From the NCBI GenBank assembly GCA_946540365.1, contig CAMNIH010000051.1, positions 1 to 11,398 of the forward strand: a stretch of DNA of 11,398 nt, written 5' to 3'. The notes beneath the pieces are model-generated. The model had not been told where the DNA came from. It worked only from the letters and a program-made list of their open reading frames with translations, and searched no databases. The translations under genes and the position numbers were made by a program. This DNA is from an uncultured Bacteroidales bacterium. GTDB taxonomy: Bacteria; Bacteroidota; Bacteroidia; Bacteroidales; P3. How positions within the stretch are numbered: the first letter of the stretch is position 1; every line of letters begins with the position of its first letter. Shown piece by piece: positions 1-5,807 of the stretch.

Positions 1-493
1 TGAGCTGCTCCTCGAGGTCGGCCATGTCGGCGTTGGCGTAGCGGTAGCGCTGGGCCTTGCAGAGGCGCACACCGTCGATGATGGAGGCGTGGTTCAGGGC
101 GTCGCTGATGATGGCGTCCTCCTCGGTGAGCAGGGGCTCGAAGACACCGCCGTTGGCGTCGAAGCAGGCGGCGTAGAGGATGGTGTCCTCAGTGCCGAAG
201 AACTCAGCGATCTTCTTCTCCAGCTGTTTGTGCAGGTCCTGGCAGCCGCAGATGAAGCGGACCGAGGCCATGCCGAAGCCGCGCGCATCCATGCCGGCCT
301 TGGCGGCCTTGATGAGCTCGGGGTTGTCGGCCAGACCCAGGTAGTTGTTGGCGCAGAAGTTGAGGCACTTCTTGCCCTTCACCATGATCTCGGCGCCCTG
401 CGGGCTCTCGATGATGCGTTCGTTTTTGTAAAGACCGGCGGCCTCGATGTCGGCCAACTCTTTCTGCAGATGCTGTTGAAACTTAGTGTACAT
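1..493 (-). CDS. kbl: 2-amino-3-ketobutyrate CoA ligase (glycine C-acetyltransferase), 3' part cut off by window edge
   Basis: This PLP-dependent enzyme cleaves 2-amino-3-ketobutyrate with CoA to glycine and acetyl-CoA. It is the second step of threonine breakdown after threonine dehydrogenase. The first 164 residues are present, and they follow the E. coli Kbl sequence as I remember it almost block by block: [16 protein letters not shown] (45-60), [12 protein letters not shown] (72-83), CFDANGG (110-116) and [20 protein letters not shown] (131-150). His135 in the NHASIIDG block is the family's PLP-stacking histidine. The lysine that forms the Schiff base lies in the missing part. The start ATG (491-493) follows an AT-rich leader with a TAnnTTTG element, so the gene is probably transcribed separately from the operon upstream. 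The related alpha-oxoamine synthases (serine palmitoyltransferase, KBL-like) are alternatives, but the block matches favour Kbl. No threonine dehydrogenase gene is visible in the window. Confidence 0.93.
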   Translation of the reverse strand, partial: MYTKFQQHLQKELADIEAAGLYKNERIIESPQGAEIMVKGKKCLNFCANNYLGLADNPELIKAAKAGMDARGFGMASVRFICGCQDLHKQLEKKIAEFFGTEDTILYAACFDANGGVFEPLLTEEDAIISDALNHASIIDGVRLCKAQRYRYANADMADLEEQL

Positions 494-548
494 GATTACA
501 ATATTTTATGTTATTATTTCTTATATTGTCTCTCTCTGATTTAGACGG

Positions 549-556
549 CAAAAGTA
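549..556 (-). promoter_or_regulatory. Putative Bacteroidota -7 promoter element for kbl
   Basis: Read on the minus strand this is TACTTTTG, an exact TAnnTTTG match, placed about 55 bases upstream of the kbl ATG. Transcription would start near 542-545, giving a leader of about 50 bases. No good TTTG -33 box is present at the usual 19-21-base spacing. Only a T-rich stretch lies there. Confidence 0.55.
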
Positions 557-581
557 CTAAAAAAAAGTTATATAAAACTGA

Positions 582-595
582 AGAAATATATTTCT
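582..595. repeat. 14-base perfect palindrome at the end of the lipoprotein gene
   Basis: AGAAATATATTTCT reads the same on both strands. It overlaps the TAG stop of the lipoprotein gene (594-596) and lies about 40 bases upstream of the presumed kbl transcription start. It could be a regulator-binding site for kbl, or a weak AT hairpin preceding the 8-base T run (minus strand, 557-564) as a poor intrinsic terminator. Chance in AT-rich DNA is also possible. Confidence 0.3.
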
Positions 596-2336
596 ACCTA
601 TTTCCTATTGCTTTTTTTGTTGTAACTGTTTGTTCATTTTTTATTACACATATACTACCATTTGCCACAGTATCAGTCATAGTCTTATAACTATTAAAAT
701 ATGACCCACTATAACGTCCAACATTAACCGTTGGGGATGAGCCTGTACTCTTAATCGTCATTGACGATGACCAACCACATCCATTTAATGTGATTCTATT
801 TCCTGCCGTATAACCAATTAATCCACCAACATGAAAATTCCGTGTTGTGGTCAAATTAAAATTAGTATTTATTACCGTACAACCACTAAGAATAAGATTA
901 TTGCTGCTTTGCAAATCACTTCTACCTACTATATTGCCAAAATAACAATTAACAGCATTAAACTCACAAGATGTATTCTCAATTTTAGCTGTACATGATG
1001 TTAGTGTAGCCGTCGTTTTAATATCACCTATCAATCCTCCCAATATAAAAGCATTCGCTTCACCATTAAAAGAATGCTCCACCGCAAGTCCATCAAGGTG
1101 GCACGAATTTAACGTCGTCCCCCCCTTCGCCACAGCACAGAAGGCTCCATAGAAAACGATTCCTCCAGCAATGTTTTGCTCCCCATGCCTCAACGTTACA
1201 TCGTTCAATGTTAGGCTATTAATAGTTAGATCCTGCGATTCTTTTATCAACCCGCAGTATCCATCACTTCCATCAATCGTCAAGTGGTTAATAGTATGGT
1301 TATTGCCGTCAATTTGCGTACCTGTGTAAGTGCCGATCATGCTGAACGGAACATCCGTCATGTCGATGTCCGCCGCCAAGCGATATTTACACTCGCTATA
1401 TTTTTTCGTGGAGCCCGGCAGCGTCCAGTCACCGTTGGCAGCCTCCGAGAGGGCCACCAAATCGCTGCTATTACGAATATAGTATTGTCCACTGCTACCG
1501 GTAGGCTCGAACAGCGGCGTCGCTGTCACACCGCTGACAGCGACAGGGGCGTAGGCCAGCACGTTGCGCTGCAGGGCACCGCCGGTGGTCTGCCTGCGAC
1601 TGTAGGTGTAGCGCGAGCCCTCGTGGCGGGCGCTGACAGTGACGGTGAAGTGGTTGCCGCTGCCCACCGGCGGCACCGGGATCAGCACCTTGCGCTGCTT
1701 GCCATTCGCCAGCACCAGGGCCTCGCGGTCGAAGACCATCGCCACCTTCCGGTCGGTTTCGGTGGCGGTGGCGACCGCAGCCGTCGAGGTGATATTCTCC
1801 ATATCGACCGTGCGGCTGCCGCTGAGCTGGTAACTATCGCTGGACACGGTGATGCGGTCTATCGTCAACGATACCCCCATCTGATTCTTGAGCACCACGC
1901 ACAGGGCGGCCGTGATATGGCGCATCTGCAGCGGCTCTCCCGCAGGGGAGCGGCCCACCATGGGCAGGTCGAGCAGCTGGGCACTGCCGGAGGTGCGGTA
2001 GTGGTACTCGGCAGGCAGGGCGACGGTGACACTGTTGGCGGTGACGTCGGACTGGCAGAGGTCGGCGGGGAAGCAGACGCTGTTGACCGATCCGGCGGCA
2101 GCGTTATCAACATAGGCGTGGGTGGCGTCGGTGCGTCTGATTGCCACCACCGAACCGTTGAGGTTCACCAAGTCGCCATCGGTCCACACCGCCATACTGT
2201 CCTGACTGACAGCCATCTTGGTATCGGACGATCCGAGTGGCTCGACCACAAGCTCCACCGGCCCGTAGTCCTCGCGGCCGCAGGCGCCGACGAGCCACAG
2301 CAACGCCAGCACCAGACAGAGGTCTCTGATCTTCAT
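594..2336 (-). CDS. Fimbrillin-like lipoprotein with C-terminal GLUG repeats
   Basis: This is a predicted surface or outer-membrane lipoprotein of 580 residues. A hydrophobic signal peptide (about 5-18) ends in a lipobox with Cys19 (Leu-Val-Gly-Ala-Cys). The following Gly-Arg-Glu-Asp is acidic, as in Bacteroidota surface-export signals. Residues about 25-270 resemble the N-terminal domain of fimbrillin (Mfa1/FimA)-like proteins, including the line VLIPVPPVGSGNHFTVTV (217-234). Residues about 285-345 (YYIRNSSDLVALSEAA, then AADIDMTDVPFSMIGTYTG) are the usual entry into a GLUG-type beta-solenoid. GLUG-like turns follow at 390-397, 432-438 (LGGLIGD) and 503-509 (VGGLIGY). The gene starts 9 bases after pyrF and is probably the last gene of that operon. 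Its 3' half (about 594-1320) is AT-rich while the 5' half is GC-rich, suggesting a mosaic origin. Function is unknown; adhesion or a fimbrial accessory role is an inference. Confidence 0.75.
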   Translation of the reverse strand: MKIRDLCLVLALLWLVGACGREDYGPVELVVEPLGSSDTKMAVSQDSMAVWTDGDLVNLNGSVVAIRRTDATHAYVDNAAAGSVNSVCFPADLCQSDVTANSVTVALPAEYHYRTSGSAQLLDLPMVGRSPAGEPLQMRHITAALCVVLKNQMGVSLTIDRITVSSDSYQLSGSRTVDMENITSTAAVATATETDRKVAMVFDREALVLANGKQRKVLIPVPPVGSGNHFTVTVSARHEGSRYTYSRRQTTGGALQRNVLAYAPVAVSGVTATPLFEPTGSSGQYYIRNSSDLVALSEAANGDWTLPGSTKKYSECKYRLAADIDMTDVPFSMIGTYTGTQIDGNNHTINHLTIDGSDGYCGLIKESQDLTINSLTLNDVTLRHGEQNIAGGIVFYGAFCAVAKGGTTLNSCHLDGLAVEHSFNGEANAFILGGLIGDIKTTATLTSCTAKIENTSCEFNAVNCYFGNIVGRSDLQSSNNLILSGCTVINTNFNLTTTRNFHVGGLIGYTAGNRITLNGCGWSSSMTIKSTGSSPTVNVGRYSGSYFNSYKTMTDTVANGSICVIKNEQTVTTKKAIGNR

Positions 2337-2345
2337 GGCACCGTC

Positions 2346-3170
2346 CTACTTGATGTATTCCGCCATCTGCTGCTGCAGCTTGCGGGCCTCGCGGCCAGCG
2401 GCCTCGGCGAAGTCGGTGCCGGCGGAGGCATAGATGATGCCGCGCGACGAGTTGACCAGCAGGCCGCAGTCGGCGTTCAGGCCATAGCGGCACACCTCCT
2501 CGAGGCTGCCGCCTTGGGCGCCCACGCCGGGCACCAGCAGGAACGAGCCGGGCACGATACGGCGCACGTCGCTGAGCATCTGGGCCTTGGTGGCGCCGAC
2601 GACGTACATCATGTTCTCCTCCGAGCCCCACTGCTTCGAGGTCTCGAGCACGCGCTGGTAGAGCGGCGTGCCGTCGCGGTCCTCGGTCAGCTGGAAGTCG
2701 AAGGCGCCCTTGTTCGAGGTCAGGGCCAGCAGGATGACCCACTTGCCGTCGTAGACGGTGAAGGGGGTGACCGAGTCGGCACCCATGTAGGGGGCCACGG
2801 TGATGGCGTCGAAGTTGAAGTCGCCCTGCGGGTCGAGGAAGGCGCGGGCGTAGCGCTCGCTGGTGTTGCCGATGTCGCCGCGCTTGGCGTCGGCGATGGT
2901 GAAGACCGGCTTGCCCAGGCCGTGCAGGTAGTCCATCGTGAGCTTCAGTTGGCGCAGACCCTCGATGCCCATGGCCTCGTAGAAGGCCAGGTTGGGCTTG
3001 TAGGCCACGCAGTGGTCGATGGTGGCGTCGATGATGGCGCGGTTGAACTGGAAGACGCCGTCCTGTGCCGAGCGCAGGTGCTCGGGCATCTTGGCCGGGT
3101 CGGTATCGAGGCCGACGCAGAGGAACGAACGGCGCTCGCGGATGAGGTTGATGAGTTCGGATTTATTCAT
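2346..3170 (-). CDS. pyrF: Orotidine 5'-phosphate decarboxylase (type 2 subfamily)
   Basis: This enzyme catalyses the last step of de novo UMP synthesis, decarboxylating OMP to UMP in the cytoplasm. The 274-residue protein has the expected length for the subfamily-2 enzymes. It carries the catalytic signature [11 protein letters not shown] (94-104), with Asp94, Lys96 and Asp99 as the Asp-Lys-Asp catalytic set. It also has the early barrel strand [10 protein letters not shown] (16-25), the phosphate-loop region [11 protein letters not shown] (211-221) and SSRGI (241-245). I chose the ATG at 3168-3170. A longer open frame reaches 3305, but it would overlap the upstream ATPase gene by more than 100 bases and add Arg/His-rich residues unlike any PyrF. 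The gene lies 23 bases after the GldA-like gene and 9 bases before the lipoprotein gene, consistent with one transcript. No other pyrimidine gene is nearby. Confidence 0.96.
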   Translation of the reverse strand: MNKSELINLIRERRSFLCVGLDTDPAKMPEHLRSAQDGVFQFNRAIIDATIDHCVAYKPNLAFYEAMGIEGLRQLKLTMDYLHGLGKPVFTIADAKRGDIGNTSERYARAFLDPQGDFNFDAITVAPYMGADSVTPFTVYDGKWVILLALTSNKGAFDFQLTEDRDGTPLYQRVLETSKQWGSEENMMYVVGATKAQMLSDVRRIVPGSFLLVPGVGAQGGSLEEVCRYGLNADCGLLVNSSRGIIYASAGTDFAEAAGREARKLQQQMAEYIK

Positions 3171-3193
3171 GTCTGGTTCGGTATTTTTATTGT

Positions 3194-3889
3194 TTAATTC
3201 ATGGTCAGCTTGTGGAACTGCTCGGTGAGCTTCTTGGCGTTGAGGCCCGTCATGCTCTCGTCGGCCACGATGCGGCCCTGGTTGATGATCACGGCGCGGC
3301 TGCACATGGCCTCGACCTCCTGCATGATGTGGGTTGAGAGGAGCACCGTCTTGTCCTTGCCGGCACGGCGTATGACGTCACGGATGAACTCCAACTGGTT
3401 GGGGTCGAGACCCGTGGTGGGCTCGTCGAGGATGAGCACCTGCGGGTCGTGGATCAAGGCCTGGGCCAGGCCCACACGCTGACGGTAGCCCTTGGAGAGC
3501 TGCCCGATGCGCTTGTTGGCCTCGGGCGTGAGGCCCGTGAGGGCAATCATCTCGTCGACCCGCTGGTTCACCTTCTTCACGCCGCTCAGGCCGGCGGCAA
3601 AGCGCAGGTACTCGCGCACATACATGTCCAGATACAGGGGGTTGTGCTCGGGCAGGTAGCCGATGCAGCGGCGCACCGCCAGGGTGTCGTCGTAGATGCT
3701 GTGGCCGCAGACGCTGGCCTCGCCCTCGGTAGGCGGAATGAAGCAGGTGAGGATCTTCATCAGGGTCGACTTGCCGGCACCGTTGGGGCCCAGCAGGCCC
3801 ACTATCTCGCCCGGGTTCACCGTGAGGCTTACATGATCCAGCGCACGCTGCTCTCCGTAGAGCTTGGAGATATCCTTTACTTCTATCAT
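3194..3889 (-). CDS. gldA: GldA-like ABC transporter ATP-binding protein, short form
   Basis: This is an ABC ATPase of 231 residues with all core motifs: Walker [10 protein letters not shown] (34-42), Q-loop region [18 protein letters not shown] (78-95, Glu in the Gln position), signature [10 protein letters not shown] (131-140), Walker B VLILDEP (151-157), D-loop GLDP (160-163) and switch His187. The [18 protein letters not shown] and [12 protein letters not shown] blocks are characteristic of GldA, the ATPase of the Gld transporter in gliding Bacteroidota. GldA is usually about 300 residues; this one stops soon after the H-loop domain ([11 protein letters not shown]) and lacks the usual C-terminal extension. 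No GldF/GldG-type permease is encoded here, so its membrane partner must be elsewhere. Non-gliding Bacteroidales also carry such ATPases, so gliding should not be inferred. Its ATG overlaps the amidase stop codon by 4 bases, indicating translational coupling. Confidence 0.82.
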   Translation of the reverse strand: MIEVKDISKLYGEQRALDHVSLTVNPGEIVGLLGPNGAGKSTLMKILTCFIPPTEGEASVCGHSIYDDTLAVRRCIGYLPEHNPLYLDMYVREYLRFAAGLSGVKKVNQRVDEMIALTGLTPEANKRIGQLSKGYRQRVGLAQALIHDPQVLILDEPTTGLDPNQLEFIRDVIRRAGKDKTVLLSTHIMQEVEAMCSRAVIINQGRIVADESMTGLNAKKLTEQFHKLTMN

Positions 3890-5730
3890 TTCTTCTTATG
3901 CTGTTTATCGATTTGTGCTGCCCGTTCCATGGTGATGCGCTCACCCTTGTAGATCGCCACCACGAAAGCGTCCTTGAAGCGGGTGGTGCTCTTGATGGTC
4001 TGCAGCCGCTGACGGGCGTCGGCCGCGCTGCTGTAGTCGCCGGCGGTGTAGAGGAAATACTTGCCCGACTGGGCGATGTGGAAGTCCTTGATGCCCTGCA
4101 GGTCAGGGTCGCCGACCTTCATGCGGCGTGTCGCCGTGCAGAACTGCACCCGGTAGGTGACACCCGACGGTGCGGCCGTCGGCGTCGCCTTGGGGGCGGC
4201 GGCTTCCTTCTGCGGGGCCGCCGTGGCGGCGGCTTCGGCCTTGTACTGCGTGGTCCAGGCATCCTTGAAGGGGCTGTTCTGCTTCAGGTAGGCGCAGTAC
4301 TGCACAGCCTCCTTCAGCGTCTGGAAGCGGCCCGTCGTGTAAACGTAGCCGCGCTCCTTCTTCACCACCTGGTAGTCGCTGACGCCGCCCAGCTCGGCGG
4401 CACCGGCCTGAAGCATCGTCGGATGCATCAGGAACTGGACGGTGTAGTAGCTGGCGGCATCCACAGCCGCCGTGTGCTGCGGCGCCTGCAGTCCTTGGGG
4501 GGTTGCGGGGGCCGGCGTGGGCTCGGGGACAGGGGTGAGCTCCTCCTTCTGCACCGGCGGCAGGGCCACCGCGGGCTTGGGCTTTTCGTTCGGCGCCGCC
4601 ACGGGTGTCGGCAGCGCTTTCTCCTCCACCAGCGGCTTCGGCTCTTCCCTCTTCACCACCGGCTTCGGTTCCTCTTTCTTCACTTCCACCTTCGGCTCCT
4701 CTTTCTTCACCTCGGGTTTCGGCTCCTCTTTCTTCACTTCCACCTTGGGCTCCTCTTTCTTCACTTCAGGCTTGGGCTCCTCTTTCTTCACTTCAGGCTT
4801 GGGTTCTTCTTTCTTCACCTCAGGCTTGGGTTCTTCTTTCTTCACCTCGGGCTTCGGCTCTTCCTTCTTCTCCTCGACCTTCTTGACCGGCTCCTTGGCG
4901 GCGCCGCTGTTCCAGCCCTTGATGTTGATCACCGGGTTGGCTATCTTGTCGGTGCCCTCCTCGGTGGCCTTGTAGGTCATGAAGGCGTTGAACAGACTGA
5001 CGGCGATCTTCGCCTGCCCCTCGTCGCTGAGCATGAAGGCCTCCTCGGTGGGGTTGCTGATGAAGCCCACCTCCGTCAGCACCGACGGACAGGTGGTCTT
5101 GTAGAGCACATACAGCTCCGCCTGCTTCACACCGCGGTTGATGGTCTTCATATTCTGCTTGTACTGCGTCTGTATGGCTTGCGCCAGGTTGAGGCTCTTG
5201 TCGATAAAGGCGTTCTGGAACATCGTCAGCATCACGTAGGTCTCCGGCGCGTTGGGGTCGAAGCCGCTGTAGTCCGAGTTGTTCTTGTAGTCGGCCTCGA
5301 GCAGTATGTCGGCATTCTCCTTCTTGGCCACCTCCAGGTTGGCGCGGCTCTCCGACAGGCCCATGACGAAGGTCTCCACACCCGTCGGCGCACTGGTGGG
5401 GTGCGAGTTGGCGTGGATCGAGATGAAGAGGTCCGCCTTGTTGCGGTTGGCGATGTGGGCACGCTCGGCCAGCGAGATGTCCACGTCGGTGGTGCGGGTG
5501 TATATCACCTTCACGTCAGGATAGTTGTCCTCGATCAGCTTGCCGAACTTCTTGGCCACCGACAGGGTGATGTTCTTCTCCCACGACCGCTTGCCCTGGG
5601 CACCCGGTTTGGCTCCCCCGTGGCCAGGGTCGATCACCACCGTCCGCACACGGTAGGTGTCCTTCGTTTGAGAAAAAACAGCCCCCGTGGTCAACAAACA
5701 CACAATAATTATTGCAATTACTCGTTTCAT
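3886..5730 (-). CDS. Secreted N-acetylmuramoyl-L-alanine amidase (Amidase_3) with Lys-Glu-Pro repeat linker and two SPOR-like domains
   Basis: This zinc amidase cuts the bond between MurNAc and the stem peptide in peptidoglycan and acts in the periplasm, probably in cell separation. From the ATG at 5728-5730 it has 614 residues. They comprise a signal peptide (1-20, AVFSQ), an Amidase_3 domain (about 28-255) with zinc ligands His37 (DPGHGG), Glu51 and His106 (SIHANS) and catalytic Glu220 (LTEVGF), a charged linker with nine 9-residue repeats (288-368), a Pro/Ala segment, and two mutually similar SPOR-like domains (about 427-497 and 524-596) that probably bind septal peptidoglycan. An upstream in-frame ATG at 5757 would add nine residues ahead of the Met-Lys-Arg signal start and would sit at the predicted transcription start, so I prefer 5730. 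It is the first gene of a minus-strand operon and overlaps the GldA-like gene by 4 bases. Confidence 0.92.
   Translation of the reverse strand: MKRVIAIIIVCLLTTGAVFSQTKDTYRVRTVVIDPGHGGAKPGAQGKRSWEKNITLSVAKKFGKLIEDNYPDVKVIYTRTTDVDISLAERAHIANRNKADLFISIHANSHPTSAPTGVETFVMGLSESRANLEVAKKENADILLEADYKNNSDYSGFDPNAPETYVMLTMFQNAFIDKSLNLAQAIQTQYKQNMKTINRGVKQAELYVLYKTTCPSVLTEVGFISNPTEEAFMLSDEGQAKIAVSLFNAFMTYKATEEGTDKIANPVINIKGWNSGAAKEPVKKVEEKKEEPKPEVKKEEPKPEVKKEEPKPEVKKEEPKPEVKKEEPKVEVKKEEPKPEVKKEEPKVEVKKEEPKPVVKREEPKPLVEEKALPTPVAAPNEKPKPAVALPPVQKEELTPVPEPTPAPATPQGLQAPQHTAAVDAASYYTVQFLMHPTMLQAGAAELGGVSDYQVVKKERGYVYTTGRFQTLKEAVQYCAYLKQNSPFKDAWTTQYKAEAAATAAPQKEAAAPKATPTAAPSGVTYRVQFCTATRRMKVGDPDLQGIKDFHIAQSGKYFLYTAGDYSSAADARQRLQTIKSTTRFKDAFVVAIYKGERITMERAAQIDKQHKKK
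4627..4869 (-). repeat. Nine tandem 27-base in-frame repeats in the amidase linker
   Basis: The nine units encode KKEEPKPEV or close variants (KKEEPKVEV at units 5 and 7, KKEEPKPVV at unit 8, KREEPKPLV at unit 9). The exact 27-base period keeps the reading frame, so units can be gained or lost by slippage without breaking the gene. Silent changes between units (Glu and Pro codons) show that the array is not brand new. The product would be an extended, charge-alternating spacer between the catalytic domain and the SPOR-like domains. Confidence 0.9.
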
Positions 5731-5741
5731 AAGCGCATTTC

Positions 5742-5749
5742 TATTTTTG
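5742..5749 (+). promoter_or_regulatory. Putative -7 promoter element for lptD
   Basis: TATTTTTG is an exact TAnnTTTG match on the plus strand, just inside the divergent intergenic region. Transcription would start at about 5754-5757, leaving a leader of about 52 bases to the TTG start of lptD. There is no clear TTTG -33 box; upstream sequence is already the amidase coding region. AT-rich DNA makes chance matches possible. Confidence 0.42.
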
Positions 5750-5765
5750 CCGTTCAAACAAAATG

Positions 5766-5773
5766 CAAAAATA
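5766..5773 (-). promoter_or_regulatory. Putative -7 promoter element for the amidase operon
   Basis: On the minus strand this reads TATTTTTG, again an exact TAnnTTTG match. Predicted initiation near 5759-5762 gives a leader of about 30 bases to the ATG at 5730 and argues against the in-frame ATG at 5757. It is back to back with the lptD element 16 bases away. No convincing -33 box is seen. Confidence 0.45.
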
Positions 5774-5807
5774 CGAAATATTTTTTGAATAGTGATACCA
5801 AAATAAT

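Noticed and set aside
1284..3197. A 637-codon plus-strand open frame opposite the lipoprotein and pyrF genes
   Set aside because: The product is low-complexity His/Val/Ala/Gly sequence, and pyrF on the other strand is unmistakable.
3171..3305. Upstream extension of pyrF to an ATG at 3305
   Set aside because: It would overlap the ATPase gene and add 45 Arg/His/Gln-rich residues unlike PyrF; the ATG at 3170 gives the normal N terminus.
4627..4869. Regular 27-base repeats considered as a CRISPR array
   Set aside because: There are no spacers, the units are directly adjacent and in frame, and they encode the Lys/Glu/Pro linker of the amidase.
5731..5757. In-frame ATG at 5757 as the amidase start
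   Set aside because: It lies at or next to the predicted transcription start and precedes a standard Met-Lys-Arg signal peptide start at 5730. Not fully excluded.
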